Below are positions 47,288 through 58,812 of a stretch of 64,000 nucleotides of DNA, piece after piece. The number at the start of each line of letters is the position of its first letter. The first letter of the stretch is position 1. Below the pieces are notes generated by a model, which saw nothing but the letters and a program-made list of their open reading frames with translations, was not told where the DNA came from and ran no database searches. Location of the stretch: positions 26,241,501-26,305,500 of the forward strand of contig OX344749.2 in assembly GCA_947034885.2 (NCBI GenBank), in the 5' to 3' direction. A program made the translations under genes and the position numbers. The DNA is from Thuidium tamariscinum. Its lineage: Eukaryota > Streptophyta > Bryopsida > Hypnales > Thuidiaceae.

Positions 47288-50200
47288 TCACCTTCTCAAA
47301 GCGTAGTGAGTCCTCTGGAAACAGGCTCCTAGATGTAGAAAGACACCACTACATTGTGGACACATCAAGTTGGTCCTCGTTCTTCCCATGCAGAAGCGAC
47401 ATTTCCTGCGCTTGACACTCCGAATAAGTCCATGCACTCCAGGAGTTGCCAAACGAAACACAGACACGGCTCCTAGAGACCAGGACCTACTCAATTCCTC
47501 AGCCATCTTTAGTTGGAAATGCAAATGAGACTACAGACCCTTCCCAAGCTGCTCAGTCGCATTCTGGTGAAGTATAAAAGCATTCACAAGAGACGTGTCG
47601 ACAAGATAGAGGAAAACTTTATGCCACCATTTGTGGCTGCGAGTTTGACAAGAGTAGTTACCCCTCAATTGGTCAGCGACGTCCACTCCACGCATAAACT
47701 CCGTGTATGCCTTATGCACTGGGCTAGTCGGCAAGTCCCTGACTCAGCCATCCAGTCGACGCGGAACTGTTGGCTACGGCAGGAGCGGTGCTGGAATGGG
47801 GGTGTAGTACGTCGAAAGTAGCAAAACGGGCTTCCAGTCGACAAACACAACGCAACTAATGTCACAGCTCTCATACATCCTCCAATACATCGTGCCCTGT
47901 GGATCCCTGGACATGGCCGTAGTGTTTGCCAGAGCTCGAGGTAGTCCAGCATGATTACTCCGAACAGTTCCTACTCCATAAGTGCTAAGAGACTTCAACT
48001 CCAACAGTAGTTTCACAGAGGTAAAGAAGTTATTAGTGCACACAATATGAGAGCGACCATGGAGTCCAAGCATCAAGTGTATAACCACCTCATGAGGTGA
48101 CTTCGGACCGCCTACAAGAACTCGAGCCCTGCCATCTCGAGAAAGTGATCTTGTATAAATTTCGAAGTCATAGATGTATTTATGTCGTGCATCAGCGATG
48201 CACCACACTTTCACTCCCCACCGTGTAGGTTTACGTGGCATGTATTGCCGCACTCGGCAGTACTTACCCTTGTACGGAATCATTGTTTTGTCCACCGTGA
48301 CCTCCTGGAACAAGTTCCAATTTGCTTTGAAGCGACTCCTCATCTCCAAGACCAACTACCTCATCTTCTTCAGTCTATCAATTTCGTATTCCTCTACTGG
48401 TAGCCCATGTATACGATCATCTGCGACATGGAGGCAGCGAGTAATATCCTCGTATCGACGACAAGTCATTATGGATGACACGCTTGGGCAATAGAGAAAC
48501 TGGTTGGCATGGTTTCAGTAACTCCTGTGGCTTGGGAGCCGCTTGATGCCCATTAGCATATTAACTACGATGAAGGCCTTGAACTCAGTCTTCGTTAGAC
48601 GCCACCACCTTCCTCCGCCAAGCGGAAGATGAGTGCCAAGATGCACTTGACTGGCGTATCTGTTAGTTTCGTCGCAGATTTGCTGGAGTGTACTCTCCGA
48701 CCAGAAACGGCTGAATAGCGATGTTTTCGTGGGCATGCGATGAATTGGAAACGTTGGCCCTCCAAGTGGCCCTTCGAATGGAGGACTCTTACTACAGTAC
48801 GATGAGTGAGCAGTCGTCCACGTGTGCTCCGCAAATTGAGATTGGAATGTCATCCGCGCTGCGGCAGCCGTCACTTGTGCAGGACGCCCACTGCTCTCCT
48901 ACATTGGCAATCGCCGTCTGCCATTGTTGTTGGCACGGACTCCATCAGTCGACGGCGATGCGCCCAATGTTGGCGCTGCATCCCACGCGTGAGCACCCGG
49001 CAATGCTGCCTCAGGAACTGGAAGAATCGGCCGCTGCGGTTCTTGGCGATCCATCCTTTCTTGATTGCGTAGATCATTCACGCAAGGAGCCGCGCTGGGA
49101 ATGCGGTGAAGTTCCTCCTGCTCGGAACGGCGGCTCTGCACGCTAGTGAGGACTGCCGTCCAGCGTGTGCGCTCATTACGACTACCGAAAGCCTTGACGA
49201 CTCGTTCAAATACGGAAACGGGTGCGACAACAGAAAAACGGCCAACAGCATTGACAGATGGCGTTTGGCTGCTTTGCTGACCAGACAACAATGCTGTATG
49301 CACGGAATTCCCCAAACCAACGGGCATTTCCGTGGATGAAGTGGGTTCCGTCCTCCTGAATCTATGAATGTTGGGGTCGATGTTTACAACATCACTGCAA
49401 ATGGGCACGGCTTGTTGACACTGCACATCTTTCGAATGGATGCTCTGCATGTTGTCCGTAACCGCAACGGTCGGAAGTGGAGCAGTAGGTATCGGAGAAT
49501 ACGGTAACGCGGCCACCGAGTTAGTGTTCATGGCACCACCGTTGCGGTACAGGTCTTTCTCAAGTAGCAAAGGCCGCCAGAACGTGAAGTTCCCGTAGTC
49601 ACCTGCGAAAGAGTGCGACGGCTCAAGAATGCAGTGCTGGGAGTCATCTTCTACAGTGCGTTGTGAGAAGGCGTCGAAGTCATACCAACTCTGCCAAGAG
49701 TTCTGACCGTCATCTCCACTGGAGCCTCCGTCGTTGTCGACCGAGAGAGGCACGGATGACTGCATTGCCTTTGCTGAAGTGAAGCTTCGATTACCATGAG
49801 GTGATGCCATCCGCGTTGTGAGGACTGGGCTCCGCTGCACCCGATGAGAGGTCGGCATCGACATGTCCGAACACTCGTCGTTCATGAATAACGACAAGGG
49901 CTCCACTTCGCCACATGGAATGTCGACGTACTTGCTGGTATAGAGGAGGATGACATAGTGTAGTTCACTGGTTTCCAGTTTGATGTAGGAGTGCACTGCC
50001 AGACCCAGCGCGTTGTCGGATTCGCTCTGGAAGGACTCAACCCGAGCAACATCGACGCTATGAGGAAGTCTGAATCGCACTGGAATGGGGGCATCGGACG
50101 TCGGGAAGACAATGCGGTCAGAAGCTGCAGTCATAGTGTTCACGGCAGGATGTGCTGCACCGTGGTTGAGCGACGCCAGTGGAGCGTGATGGCTGCAATT

Positions 50201-50473
50201 GCCGTGCTCATGAATAGTAGTATTCATAATTGGTCCGGATAGCATGCGAATAGCATCTCTTCCCTTGTCGTCCGCCTCGAAGTGTCCCGTGCGTGCCCTC
50301 TTAGTGTCCACAGGAGCTCCAGCCTCAGAAGTGAGGAGTTGTCGCTTGCGTCTCGACTCAGCCTCATCGACTGCTGCAGCGAGTGCCATGCGTAGTGTCG
50401 CTAATCTCGTTATACGTCGACTTCCGTCGCTGTAGTCAGAGCCGGGCTTTGTGGGATTCGGTCGCTGCGACAT
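47288..50473 (-). pseudogene. PiggyBac-type transposase (DDE_Tnp_1_7), broken by six in-frame stops
   Basis: One minus-strand frame from ATG 50473 to TGA 47288 spans 1,061 codons with no frameshift, interrupted by TAG 48899-48901, TGA 48515-48517, TAG 48356-48358, TAG 47774-47776, TGA 47744-47746 and TAG 47531-47533. About 524 residues of unrecognised, Ser/Pro-rich sequence precede the transposase. The domain then runs in order: ETNRYA and FKAFIVVNMLMGIKRLPS (helical N-terminal part), TVDKTMIPYKG with the first catalytic Asp (codon 728), RQYMPRKPTRWGVKVW, TNNFFTS where the second catalytic Asp should stand (codon 814 is Asn), YGVGTVRSN, GVDVADQ with the third Asp (codon 931), and the C-terminal Cys-rich CRFCMGR...CPQC finger. 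A GTG start 36 codons upstream is possible but less likely. The family cuts at TTAA and transposes by cut-and-paste. This copy should be inactive. Confidence 0.88.
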
Positions 50474-52340
50474 GCTGCACAAATTCGTCGTGTGCAGCTG
50501 CTTGTGATGACACTTCAATTGAACAACGCCGCAGCCACGCAAACACGACAAATGCACGGTGGTGCAGATTCGTCTGGCCACAAAAGGACACGCAATGTGT
50601 GATTCACGTCATCCGAGAATCCTTTGGGGTGGCCTTCCGGTCAACGTTCCTTCCAACCGAGTATTTTGGAGTGCAGTGATGGCGAAAGAGAAAGTGCAAC
50701 CCCCGTGGAGTGTCCCTTTTCTTGATGCCACGCTTCAAAGGGCATCTAAGAAGTTGTTGACGGTCAAGCAGTCCTAAAATCTGACGCGTCTATGATTCAC
50801 TGGCGGCTACGGATGCACACCATTGTCAAATGCTTTCCCGAATCTGAGGCAAAGTGGAGGGCTGCGCATCAGTGGATGACATCATGAGTACCAAAGGACA
50901 AATACCTCATCCCTCCCTCACAATCTTGACGAGGACTGCAGACACGTAGAGAGGAAAGTGTGACGACGACAAAGGAATTCGCCTGTATTTCAGCAATGCG
51001 GACGCTTGAATGCAGCGCTGCATGCAATGACAGGAAACTGTCAAAGCTGACTAAACGGTAGACTTGCACTATGCTTGGTTATGTGATCGCATGCGGTAGG
51101 TGGAGAGCACGATATGGAATGTCAAGGATGTGATGACAGCATTGAGAATTACCTGAGCATGCGAACATGGACTGCTGACGCAGTGCACAACGACTCCACT
51201 GTCAATGAAACTCCGGTACTTCAGCTGACAAGTCTTCAAAGCCCTTCTTGTAATCGCTAATGCAGTCATCGATAATGTGAACACTGAAGCAAGCAAGCGT
51301 GGGTGGCTATTACGAAGGCTCTGACAGAACACTGACTGTCCATGCACGTCAAAAACTCCGCATGCACAGTCGCTCATGAACTACTCTGGTCGTCCGTGCA
51401 AATGCTATGAGCTCACAGGGAAGGAAGAACTAATGAACTACAAGAAATCTTGAAGTGGAAGGCACACTGTGTTAGTCGCAGTAGGAATTGCATGTGAAGA
51501 TGGTGTGGGCTCAGGTGATTGTGGAACATGCTGGGCAATGACTTTTATTGAGGTCGAATGAGTGCTCAGCAAATAGATAATGAAGCAGTTTATGAAGGTT
51601 GAAGGCGGCTTCAAGAAATTATCTTCATACAAGACATAATTGCTGTGTGCAGCCAGTGCCACAAATTGAATGCATGATTCAACTGTAGCCTCCAGCATTG
51701 TAGGCAGGCTTGCCACATGTTGCTAGAAAATGCTATGAGGTTGTACTTCTGCAATATTCTAGTATGGAAGAGCTCCTTAAAAAACATTCTATGAAGTATT
51801 GTACACTCCCCACATAGGAGTGTCAGCTATAAGAAGTACCTGCAGACATTGTGGATTCATTGTACATCATTTGCTCTTCAGTGCCTGAATTGAAGACGTA
51901 GCCACCACATTCCGGAAATGCGAATTTTTAATATGAGAATTCCTGTACGCAAGAGACACCTGGAATTCGTAATTGCCTTGCAGCCCACCCTTCGAGTCCA
52001 AGCTGAGTGGCGCATACGTACTCGCCATTTTTTTAGTATTCCACAGGCTGCGCCGTGGCCCCAACTGACGTATGCGGTAAACACCAAGCAGTCGCTGCCT
52101 TGCTGGGGAACTACTGTTCCGATATTTCCAAAGAAGTCACAGCGCCCATGAATGGGCAGTCCAAAATTATCGTTATTCTTGGCACCCTCACTGTCTCTTA
52201 TTTTTCCCAAAATATGGTTGTGCTTTTCAAGGCTGCACTTTCCTTCCACTCGCGCTTCACTCGTCTAGCTGTACTCTGAAAAAAGGACGGATGAAAAACA
52301 GACGTTGCCTTCCTCATTCGGCAGAAGCCTTCTGTACATC

Positions 52341-52355
52341 GTCCAATATTTGGAC
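52341..52355. promoter_or_regulatory. Subterminal palindrome of the piggyBac-like element
   Basis: GTCCAATATTTGGAC is a near-perfect palindrome 18 bp inside the right end. The same motif, with two changes, sits at the same place in the 221-bp MITE (about 25481-25495). Conservation in both suggests a transposase-binding or hairpin role; this is an inference. Confidence 0.5.
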
Positions 52356-52356
52356 G

Positions 52357-52372
52357 TCGACCCAATGAAGGA
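52357..52372. repeat. Right terminal repeat of the piggyBac-like element
   Basis: Read from the TTAA inward on the minus strand: TCCTTCATTGGGTCGA. It differs from the usual CCC start by its first base. Confidence 0.65.
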
Positions 52373-52801
52373 TTAACTCTTGTAAAAAACTCAACCATAC
52401 ACGTGAATTCTTGAAAGATAGTATATTATAATCCTAAAATCCACAACTTCTTAAACATAATATCAAGTGCAAGGATTCTTCCTAATTTCTTGTAATTTCA
52501 ACAAAATTTGAAATGATAACTTTAAACAAACAATACTTTCCTTGGGATGAAACACAAAATACAAAACTTACTTGCATTGTGGTGAAGTATTTTGATGGTT
52601 TTGAAGGGGCATGATGGAGATAGGATTATTAGCTTTTTTTTACCCTTAAAGGACACCACTGCTATTATTTGTCCTTTGAATGAGAGGGAATCCCTCTATA
52701 TAGGACAAAAATGTAACTATTCATCTTCTAAATTTTTTGTGAATAGGGGACACTATAAAAAACTTGTGTTTTATATAATGAGTTCAATTTTCTTTAATAT
52801 A

Positions 52802-52938
52802 TTTTAGGTGATGTCTAAGCAACATCTGATGCAACAACTCTATGTTTTTATGCCAACAAAAACATCCAATATAACATCAATGTTGACCAAAAAAACATGG
52901 AGTTGTTGCATTGAATGTGACTTGAATATCACCTAAAA
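52802..52938. repeat. Foldback element, ~137 bp, arms ~50 bp
   Basis: The arms begin TTTTAGGTGATGTCTAAGC and TTTTAGGTGATATTCAAGT (second from the other strand) and stay paired through ATGCAACAACTC and ATGTTTTT. A further TATCACCTAAAAC at 53274-53286 suggests a larger, rearranged element. Confidence 0.6.
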
Positions 52939-52950
52939 TCCATTTAAAAA

Positions 52951-53262
52951 CATAAGAGGTTTTTCGGGGGTGTTGGGAGACTGTTTCAGCCTCGTTCCCC
53001 ATTTCTGTGAACCAGCCCTGCTAATCAGAATAAAAAAATATTTAAAAAATATTTAAAAATAAAAATATTTAAAAAATGAAAAAAAAATGAAAAAAAAAAT
53101 TAATAAATTTAATAAATTTTATTTTTTTAAAATTTAATAAAATTTTATTATTTGATGTGGCAGTCTCTGTGCCACATCAGATCACTGTAGATCAGCTGTT
53201 GCAGCGAGTTCCCACAGTCCGGGAACTCGCAGTCTCTCAACTATGGAAGAAAACCTCTTATG
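52951..53262. repeat. Inverted-repeat element with AT-rich core
   Basis: The ends CATAAGAGGTTTTT and AAAACCTCTTATG are inverted, and GAGACTG recurs inverted further in. The centre (53030-53150) is an almost pure A/T low-complexity run. The flanking bases allow a TA duplication, as in Tc1/mariner-type MITEs, but this is not decisive. Confidence 0.5.
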
Positions 53263-53336
53263 AATTAGGGCTTATCACCTAAAACATGGGTTTTTTTACC
53301 TCTGGAGGTCTAAAAAGTGCTTTTGGATTTTCTTAA

Positions 53337-54253
53337 CCCCTTGAAGGCATTTTCTAGCTTGAAAACCACTCAAAACTATCATGTCTCTTGTATTCACCCA
53401 AGAAATTTAAAAAACAAAACATTTTTAAAGGATCCAACCATATTTAAAATCTTTAACTTCACTTATCTCAAATCATATGGTAAAAATTTTATAGAGTTTG
53501 ACTATACCAATTAGAAGACATTAGCATTCAAAGTTGGAAAAAAGAATTTTGAACTCTAATCTACAATTCCAAAATGATTTTGATCACCACTTGTGGAATT
53601 TTTTTGTACTATGGACAATTGGATGATGCATTTGAAAGTTTTTATGTTGAATGTTTGAGTTGAGGGTTGTCAAAAAAATTTCAAAGAACACGCACTTGAT
53701 TTTCATTCATTAAAAAATCATTAAGTAGAAGTAGGTTTGAAATTGAATAGAACACTAAATTGTTAATAGCTTTAAGATGGAATTGAAACAACATAATTTC
53801 AATGTTGATATTTCTCTTGCAAATTAAATTAATCCTATAAAAAATTGAAAAATCATATTCAAAAATGAATTTTATATGGGTTTTTTTTTATGAAGATGCT
53901 TACATTGTCTGAAATACAAGATTGTCCATAACTTTCTCATTATTAGTCCAAATAGAATGAATCAAATCTTCAAATGTAAAACAAAATACAATATTTGTGG
54001 GAAAAAAAATTGAAAATTGAAAAATTAATTTTTTAATGTTTTTTTTAGGTTTACTTGGAAAATTGCTTTTAGAACTTAGGATGGCATACCTTTTGCTCTC
54101 AGGCATAAATTGAGATAGAAATTATATTTTCAAAAAACTAATCTGATTTCCTATCTTCCAAAAAAAATTCAAAAAATCATGTAAAAAATTCAAGTCACAT
54201 GACCATGTCCAAAATCCCAGATGTCTCCTAACGGGACTTTGGTCCTTTAGAAG
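53337..54253. mobile_element. PiggyBac-type MITE, 917 bp, diverged
   Basis: TTAA on both sides (53333-53336, 54254-54257). The left end CCCCTTGAAGGC and right end GGTCCTTTAGAAG are a degraded pair. Interior lines such as TTAGTCCAAATAGAATGA recall the ~930-bp subfamily. Confidence 0.65.
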
Positions 54254-54257
54254 TTAA

Positions 54258-56610
54258 ACCAATGATTTACAAGATACCCAAATGGATGACTTTGACACTC
54301 ACTAGCCTCCCTTTTAAGGATTAATATAAAACATCACATGTCATCCTAAAACACCATAAGTGCCAACTATGTAAGTGTCATGGTGAACATTGAACCATAA
54401 AATTCTAGAATCTACAACTACATGGTCAAAGTTCAAAGTCCTTTGATCTACATTGTCTATTTTGCAACTAAATTTCAAAGAAAAAAAATCATTTTTATTG
54501 TTTAGAGAATTAGAAATGAAATCACATCTCTTCTATGAATTATAAAAATTTCAATTTTTTTTTGAAAAGAATTGAAATTATTATTAATTATTTAAGGAAT
54601 AGTGAAGAAAATTCTTATCAAATACAAATTTACCTTAAAAACTTGTAAATTTCACTATAAGTTTACATTGTAAAGTAAAATATCCAACTGCAAACTAAAC
54701 TTTCATGTCATTCTATAATTCTATAATAAAAAAAATCAATATACCATAATTTCAAGTTGAAATTCTAAATCTACAATAGTAATTTAATTTTAGGAATTTT
54801 TCAAATTTTCAAATTAAAAGAGATACTAGACTTTGAAAACTTCATATGATTAATGAGGCTCACATTTTAAAAAATCATTTTCATGACTAAAATTCAAATG
54901 AAGAATATAGAGGTTGAAGTTGCCATTTGCCAAATACACTAAAACAACATCTTTTGTGATTGATGGCATTGGCATCATCTTTCAAGGAAATTTTGTGATT
55001 CTTCAATGAAGGACTTCTGACATTCAAAAATGAACACCAACTTTGAGGGTATAAACCAAATGGTTTTGATTGGTTTGTGTTGGAAGTCAAAACAATCAAA
55101 AAATTGTGAAAAACCTAAAAGTGTTTTATATACATATTGTTGGTATCATATAAAGCATATAAAATATGTACAAATTCTAAAAAAAGTTAGTCCCTCTATC
55201 AAAGAATTGTAGAAGATTTAGTATGTTTTGACAGTTGTAATTAATATCTTCACTTTTGTTACAAAGTACTAAATCTTCAACAACACTAAGGTAGCTAACC
55301 TATTTCCAACCACTTAAGCAATTCCTCGTATTTAGAGCTCATGTTTTCTGAATACAAAATTTTTTCTTGTACAAAAATAGAATTTGAAAGGATTGCATAT
55401 TTTTCCAAAACTTTATTACACAAATTGTAATTACTATTAATTTTTTAGTGGAAGATTCTTTTCAACTTACAATGGCGATATAGACCTTTCTATTTGAAAC
55501 CATAGGCTAATTGCAAAATTGAACAAAGGGTGGTTGTAGTATTGAGAGTTTTGCAATCAATCATAATGCGCCACAACTATTCTAGGAGTTGTACCACATT
55601 TTCATAGAAAGAGAGTATTCTATTGATTAGAAATGGGAAAGTGATCAAAATGGATTGGCTACTTTAACCTCTTGATCCACAAAATTATTCAAGACATTCT
55701 CCAAAGTTGCAATAAATCTTAAAAACAACCATATTAATTAACCTCTAAGTGCATGCCTAAGCCTTTTGAAGAATTATTTTCTTATGAAAAAAGAACATGG
55801 GCTTGAAGTTATGGCCAATGGAGCATATATTTACAATTTTTTTTTAACATATATATGTTTAAAGATCTTGCTTACGAGTGTATATACCAAATTCAAGTGT
55901 AAATTGTAAGGGAATTGTAAGATTATAATAAGAAAAATGTGCATATTCTATTTTTTGTATGATGCCCTTTCCTGTAACATTTGAAAGATTTGCATACAAG
56001 AGTTTTTGGAAATTAGAGGTGACATAAACTAAAAATTGTGATAATACAATAAAATAATGTGCTTCAAAAATTCAAATGAAGAACTATGAAATTCATTACA
56101 CAATCTACCTTGTAGAGTTGTAGTTGTTGAATTGTAACTTTTTTCTTATAAGAGGAATTGCAAAAACCTCTAAGTCACTATCAAATGTTTAAATTTTTAG
56201 TTGTGAATATTATAAGAAAACTTCAAACTTTCCATTGGGACCATTATCAAAGAAAATAGATATATACATTTTTTTTGATTTCAAATTTAGTGAAGTTGGC
56301 AATCATTGCTCAAAGCTAGGAAATGAAATAAAACTAGCAAGCTTTATACTTCACTCATGGTACATATACATGCATTTGAAGACCTATGAAAAATCAAATA
56401 TTTACCATTTTAGGAATAAACAAAAGCTTCTAATAGTCAACCTTCAAAATTTCTTGTAATTTTTAAAAAATGGTCCAAGAAATTGAACTACCTACACCAA
56501 AATGAGCATGAAATTTTAGATCAACCATGCATGGTTGGTTGGACAATTAGTTGTTAATATAGGAAATCTAACATGTCAATGCCAATTTTTTATATTAGGA
56601 AATAGGATAT
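54258..56610. other. Unassigned AT-rich stretch
   Basis: No gene, RNA or clear element ends were recognised in these 2.3 kb. All ORFs are under 75 codons and without motifs. Confidence 0.4.
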
Positions 56611-56614
56611 TAAA

Positions 56615-57336
56615 GGGTGATTGCAAGAAACACTTGCCAATTTTGTTGCGTTTGGCTGATTTTTTCGGGAGTACTTTAAAATTAGAAAATTAATTTTAAA
56701 AAAATTTTAAAAATATGAATAGTGTATATACCTCTAAGATGAAGGTTTTCACCGAAGGAAATGGATAGAAAAACTCTCTAAGTAGGAGAACTTGAAAAGT
56801 GCCAAACCTCCAAAAAATACATACCTTCATGTTTTAATTAGGTAAAAATAGTAAAAATAGATATTTTCAAAAAAATAAAAGTTTCCATTTGCAACAACTT
56901 CATGGAGATGGTCATTCACAAAAAAACCCACCAAAATAATATTTTATGTATTTCAAAATACAAGCAGAAGGGAGCTCACTTTGTAGACCTCCACACCACA
57001 TAAAATTAACTATTTTTAAAAATCCTTCCTTGGAGAGCTAGAAGTATATTAGAAGACCATCTCATCCAAATTTCATCTTAAAATCATTAAAAAAAGGTAC
57101 TCCATAGTACTAAAAACCCCTAAACAGCAAAGTGTGACATCCAATTGGGGTCTATTTTTGGATAGTAAATTATTTTTGAAAATTATGAAAAAATTATGGA
57201 AGGTTTATGATAGTTATGAATACCTTCCCTACAAATATTGAGTCAATCGGAGCCAAAACACAAAAGTTATGGTCAAAAAACAGATCAGCACACGTAGTGT
57301 GACACAAAATAGGACAAGTGTTTCTTGCAATCACCC
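56615..57336. mobile_element. 4-bp-TSD MITE, 722 bp (TSD TAAA)
   Basis: Full-length, GGGTGATTGCAAGAAACACT to its complement, flanked by TAAA (56611-56614, 57337-57340). Nearly identical over its length to 33566-34285, which suggests these two are the youngest copies here. Confidence 0.84.
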
Positions 57337-57399
57337 TAAAACAATTCAATTTTTTTATAAAATGTAAAAGCATCCCATGCTCACACATAGAATAGAAAA

Positions 57400-57696
57400 C
57401 CCCGGGGAGGACACTTCTTGTATATTTGGGGGACCCACGTGCGGCGGTGGGGTATTTTTAGGGGGGCTATCAATTACTTGTAATCATTACTTGGCAACAT
57501 TAAAAGAGCCCCTATTTTATCATAAAGCGAAAAAATCAGCCATATTATCATCCCTATTTTATTTTTAAAACACTTTGCCTTTTTAATGTCCCCTATTTTA
57601 TATGTAAATGTCTTATAAATTTTACCTAAGATTATTTAAATGTACCCTATATTCCGCCGCACGTAGGTTATTAAAAAACGGGAAGTGTCCTCCCCT
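57400..57696. mobile_element. Mutator-like MITE, ~297 bp, 9-bp TSD
   Basis: Close copy of 38527-38827 with the same GGGGAGGACACTTC ends. Flanks AATAGAAAA (57391-57399) and AGTAGAAAA (57697-57705) form the 9-bp duplication with one mismatch. The ORF 57377-57568 lies inside and is not a gene. Confidence 0.82.
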
Positions 57697-57705
57697 AGTA
57701 GAAAA

Positions 57706-58808
57706 CACCTAACAATTCTATAAAAAATTATCTTCACCTCCTACAAGAGAGCTATAGAAGAATTAATACATTGCTATAGAAGAATTAGTACATTGTTACT
57801 AATGTGACTAACTCCCTTCTACGACATCAATGAAATTAGTCACAACCTACTAAATCTTCTACAACAATAAACTCTTGATTCAAAAAATCATCACAAAAAT
57901 TCTTCACAAAAAACTAAACACTAGGTGAGACATTTTAACACATGGAATTGAACATTGTAGCTCCAATTTTTGACTACTATTGGATTGGGAGTCAAAACAA
58001 CTTTGAAGATTGTAAAAAACAAATATAGAAGTGTTTAATGCCCACACAAACTTGCACCTTGGTGTCTTTTATAGTACCAAAAACATATATAAATTTTTTT
58101 AAATCCCCTGATTCTCCTCTACCACCACCACCACCATAAGGGTTGTAGAAGATTTAGTACATTATAACTAATGTGACTTCTCCCCTTGTGATTATTGTTG
58201 ATTATTGATTATATTTGTCACAATATATTGAATCTTCTATGACTCATGAATGTGTTGAATTTTCCATAACCAAATATTAATATCATATTTTTGTTTGCAA
58301 ATTAATCTCAATAATTCAATCATCCAAAATTTTAATAATGCATTATCTTCATATTACTTTACATTTATATTAACAATTATTTGCTTTTGCTTTTGTATAT
58401 TATTTTTATTTTTTGTACTACTTTTATTTTTATTAGCTACATGTATTGTGTTAAAAAAATTTTTTTACATGGTTCTTAATCTTTTATAGTCTTATTACTG
58501 TATAAGGTATGTAATTATTTTGTTTGAGTTTTTGGATTTCTAAGCATGATGACCTCTTTATCAAAACCTAAAAGACAAAAAACAAAAATTCAAAGAGTCA
58601 CATAAAACATAAATCACATGAGTATGCTAAAGTAGAAGGGAGGAAACTTTTTCAAAATGACAATCTATATGAGTTAACTCTTAATGTAATTAGATCCGTT
58701 GGATGCACTATTGCACTTATTTTGCTCATTGTAAGTGACAATGTCATCCTACAATGCATGTCATTCCTTATGAATTTACATTAAAAATTCAAACTTGTAG
58801 GAAGTTAT
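57706..58808. other. Unassigned AT-rich stretch
   Basis: No gene; a short (ACC)n run near 58120-58135. The ORF at 58295-58489 is a hydrophobic low-complexity artefact. Confidence 0.4.
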
Positions 58809-58812
58809 TTAA

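Larger units (their letters stand above)
46062..52372 (-). mobile_element. PiggyBac-like DNA transposon, 6,311 bp
   Basis: The element is bounded by TTAA at 46058-46061 and 52373-52376. Its ends are short imperfect inverted repeats: CCCTTTAGTGGTCGC on the left, and TCCTTCATTGGGTCG from the other strand on the right. The minus strand carries a long transposase frame (47288-50473) with piggyBac-specific domains. About 1.9 kb before the gene and 1.2 kb after it are non-coding or unrecognised. The base composition is clearly less AT-rich than the surroundings, as expected for a relatively recent arrival. With its transposase broken, the copy is probably non-autonomous now. The shared termini with the MITE at 25463-25683 tie it to the small TTAA elements of the window. 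Confidence 0.85.
50474..52372 (-). other. 5' part of the piggyBac-like element, no recognised gene
   Basis: This is presumably the promoter and leader of the transposase. A minus-strand ORF at 51878-52249 (123 codons) has no motif I recognise. The frames at 51069-51377 and 51438-51716 likewise show nothing. Confidence 0.45.

Noticed and set aside
47513..49339. Plus-strand ORFs (102-141 codons) inside the piggyBac element
   Set aside because: They are antisense to the transposase frame, and only the minus frame shows conserved transposase motifs.
47288..50473. Stop codons as introns or recoded codons
   Set aside because: The frame and motif order continue directly through each stop without gaps, which argues against introns; nothing suggests recoding in a plant nucleus.
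51878..52249. 123-codon minus-strand ORF as a second piggyBac gene or first exon
   Set aside because: No recognisable motif, and no splice link to the transposase start could be supported.
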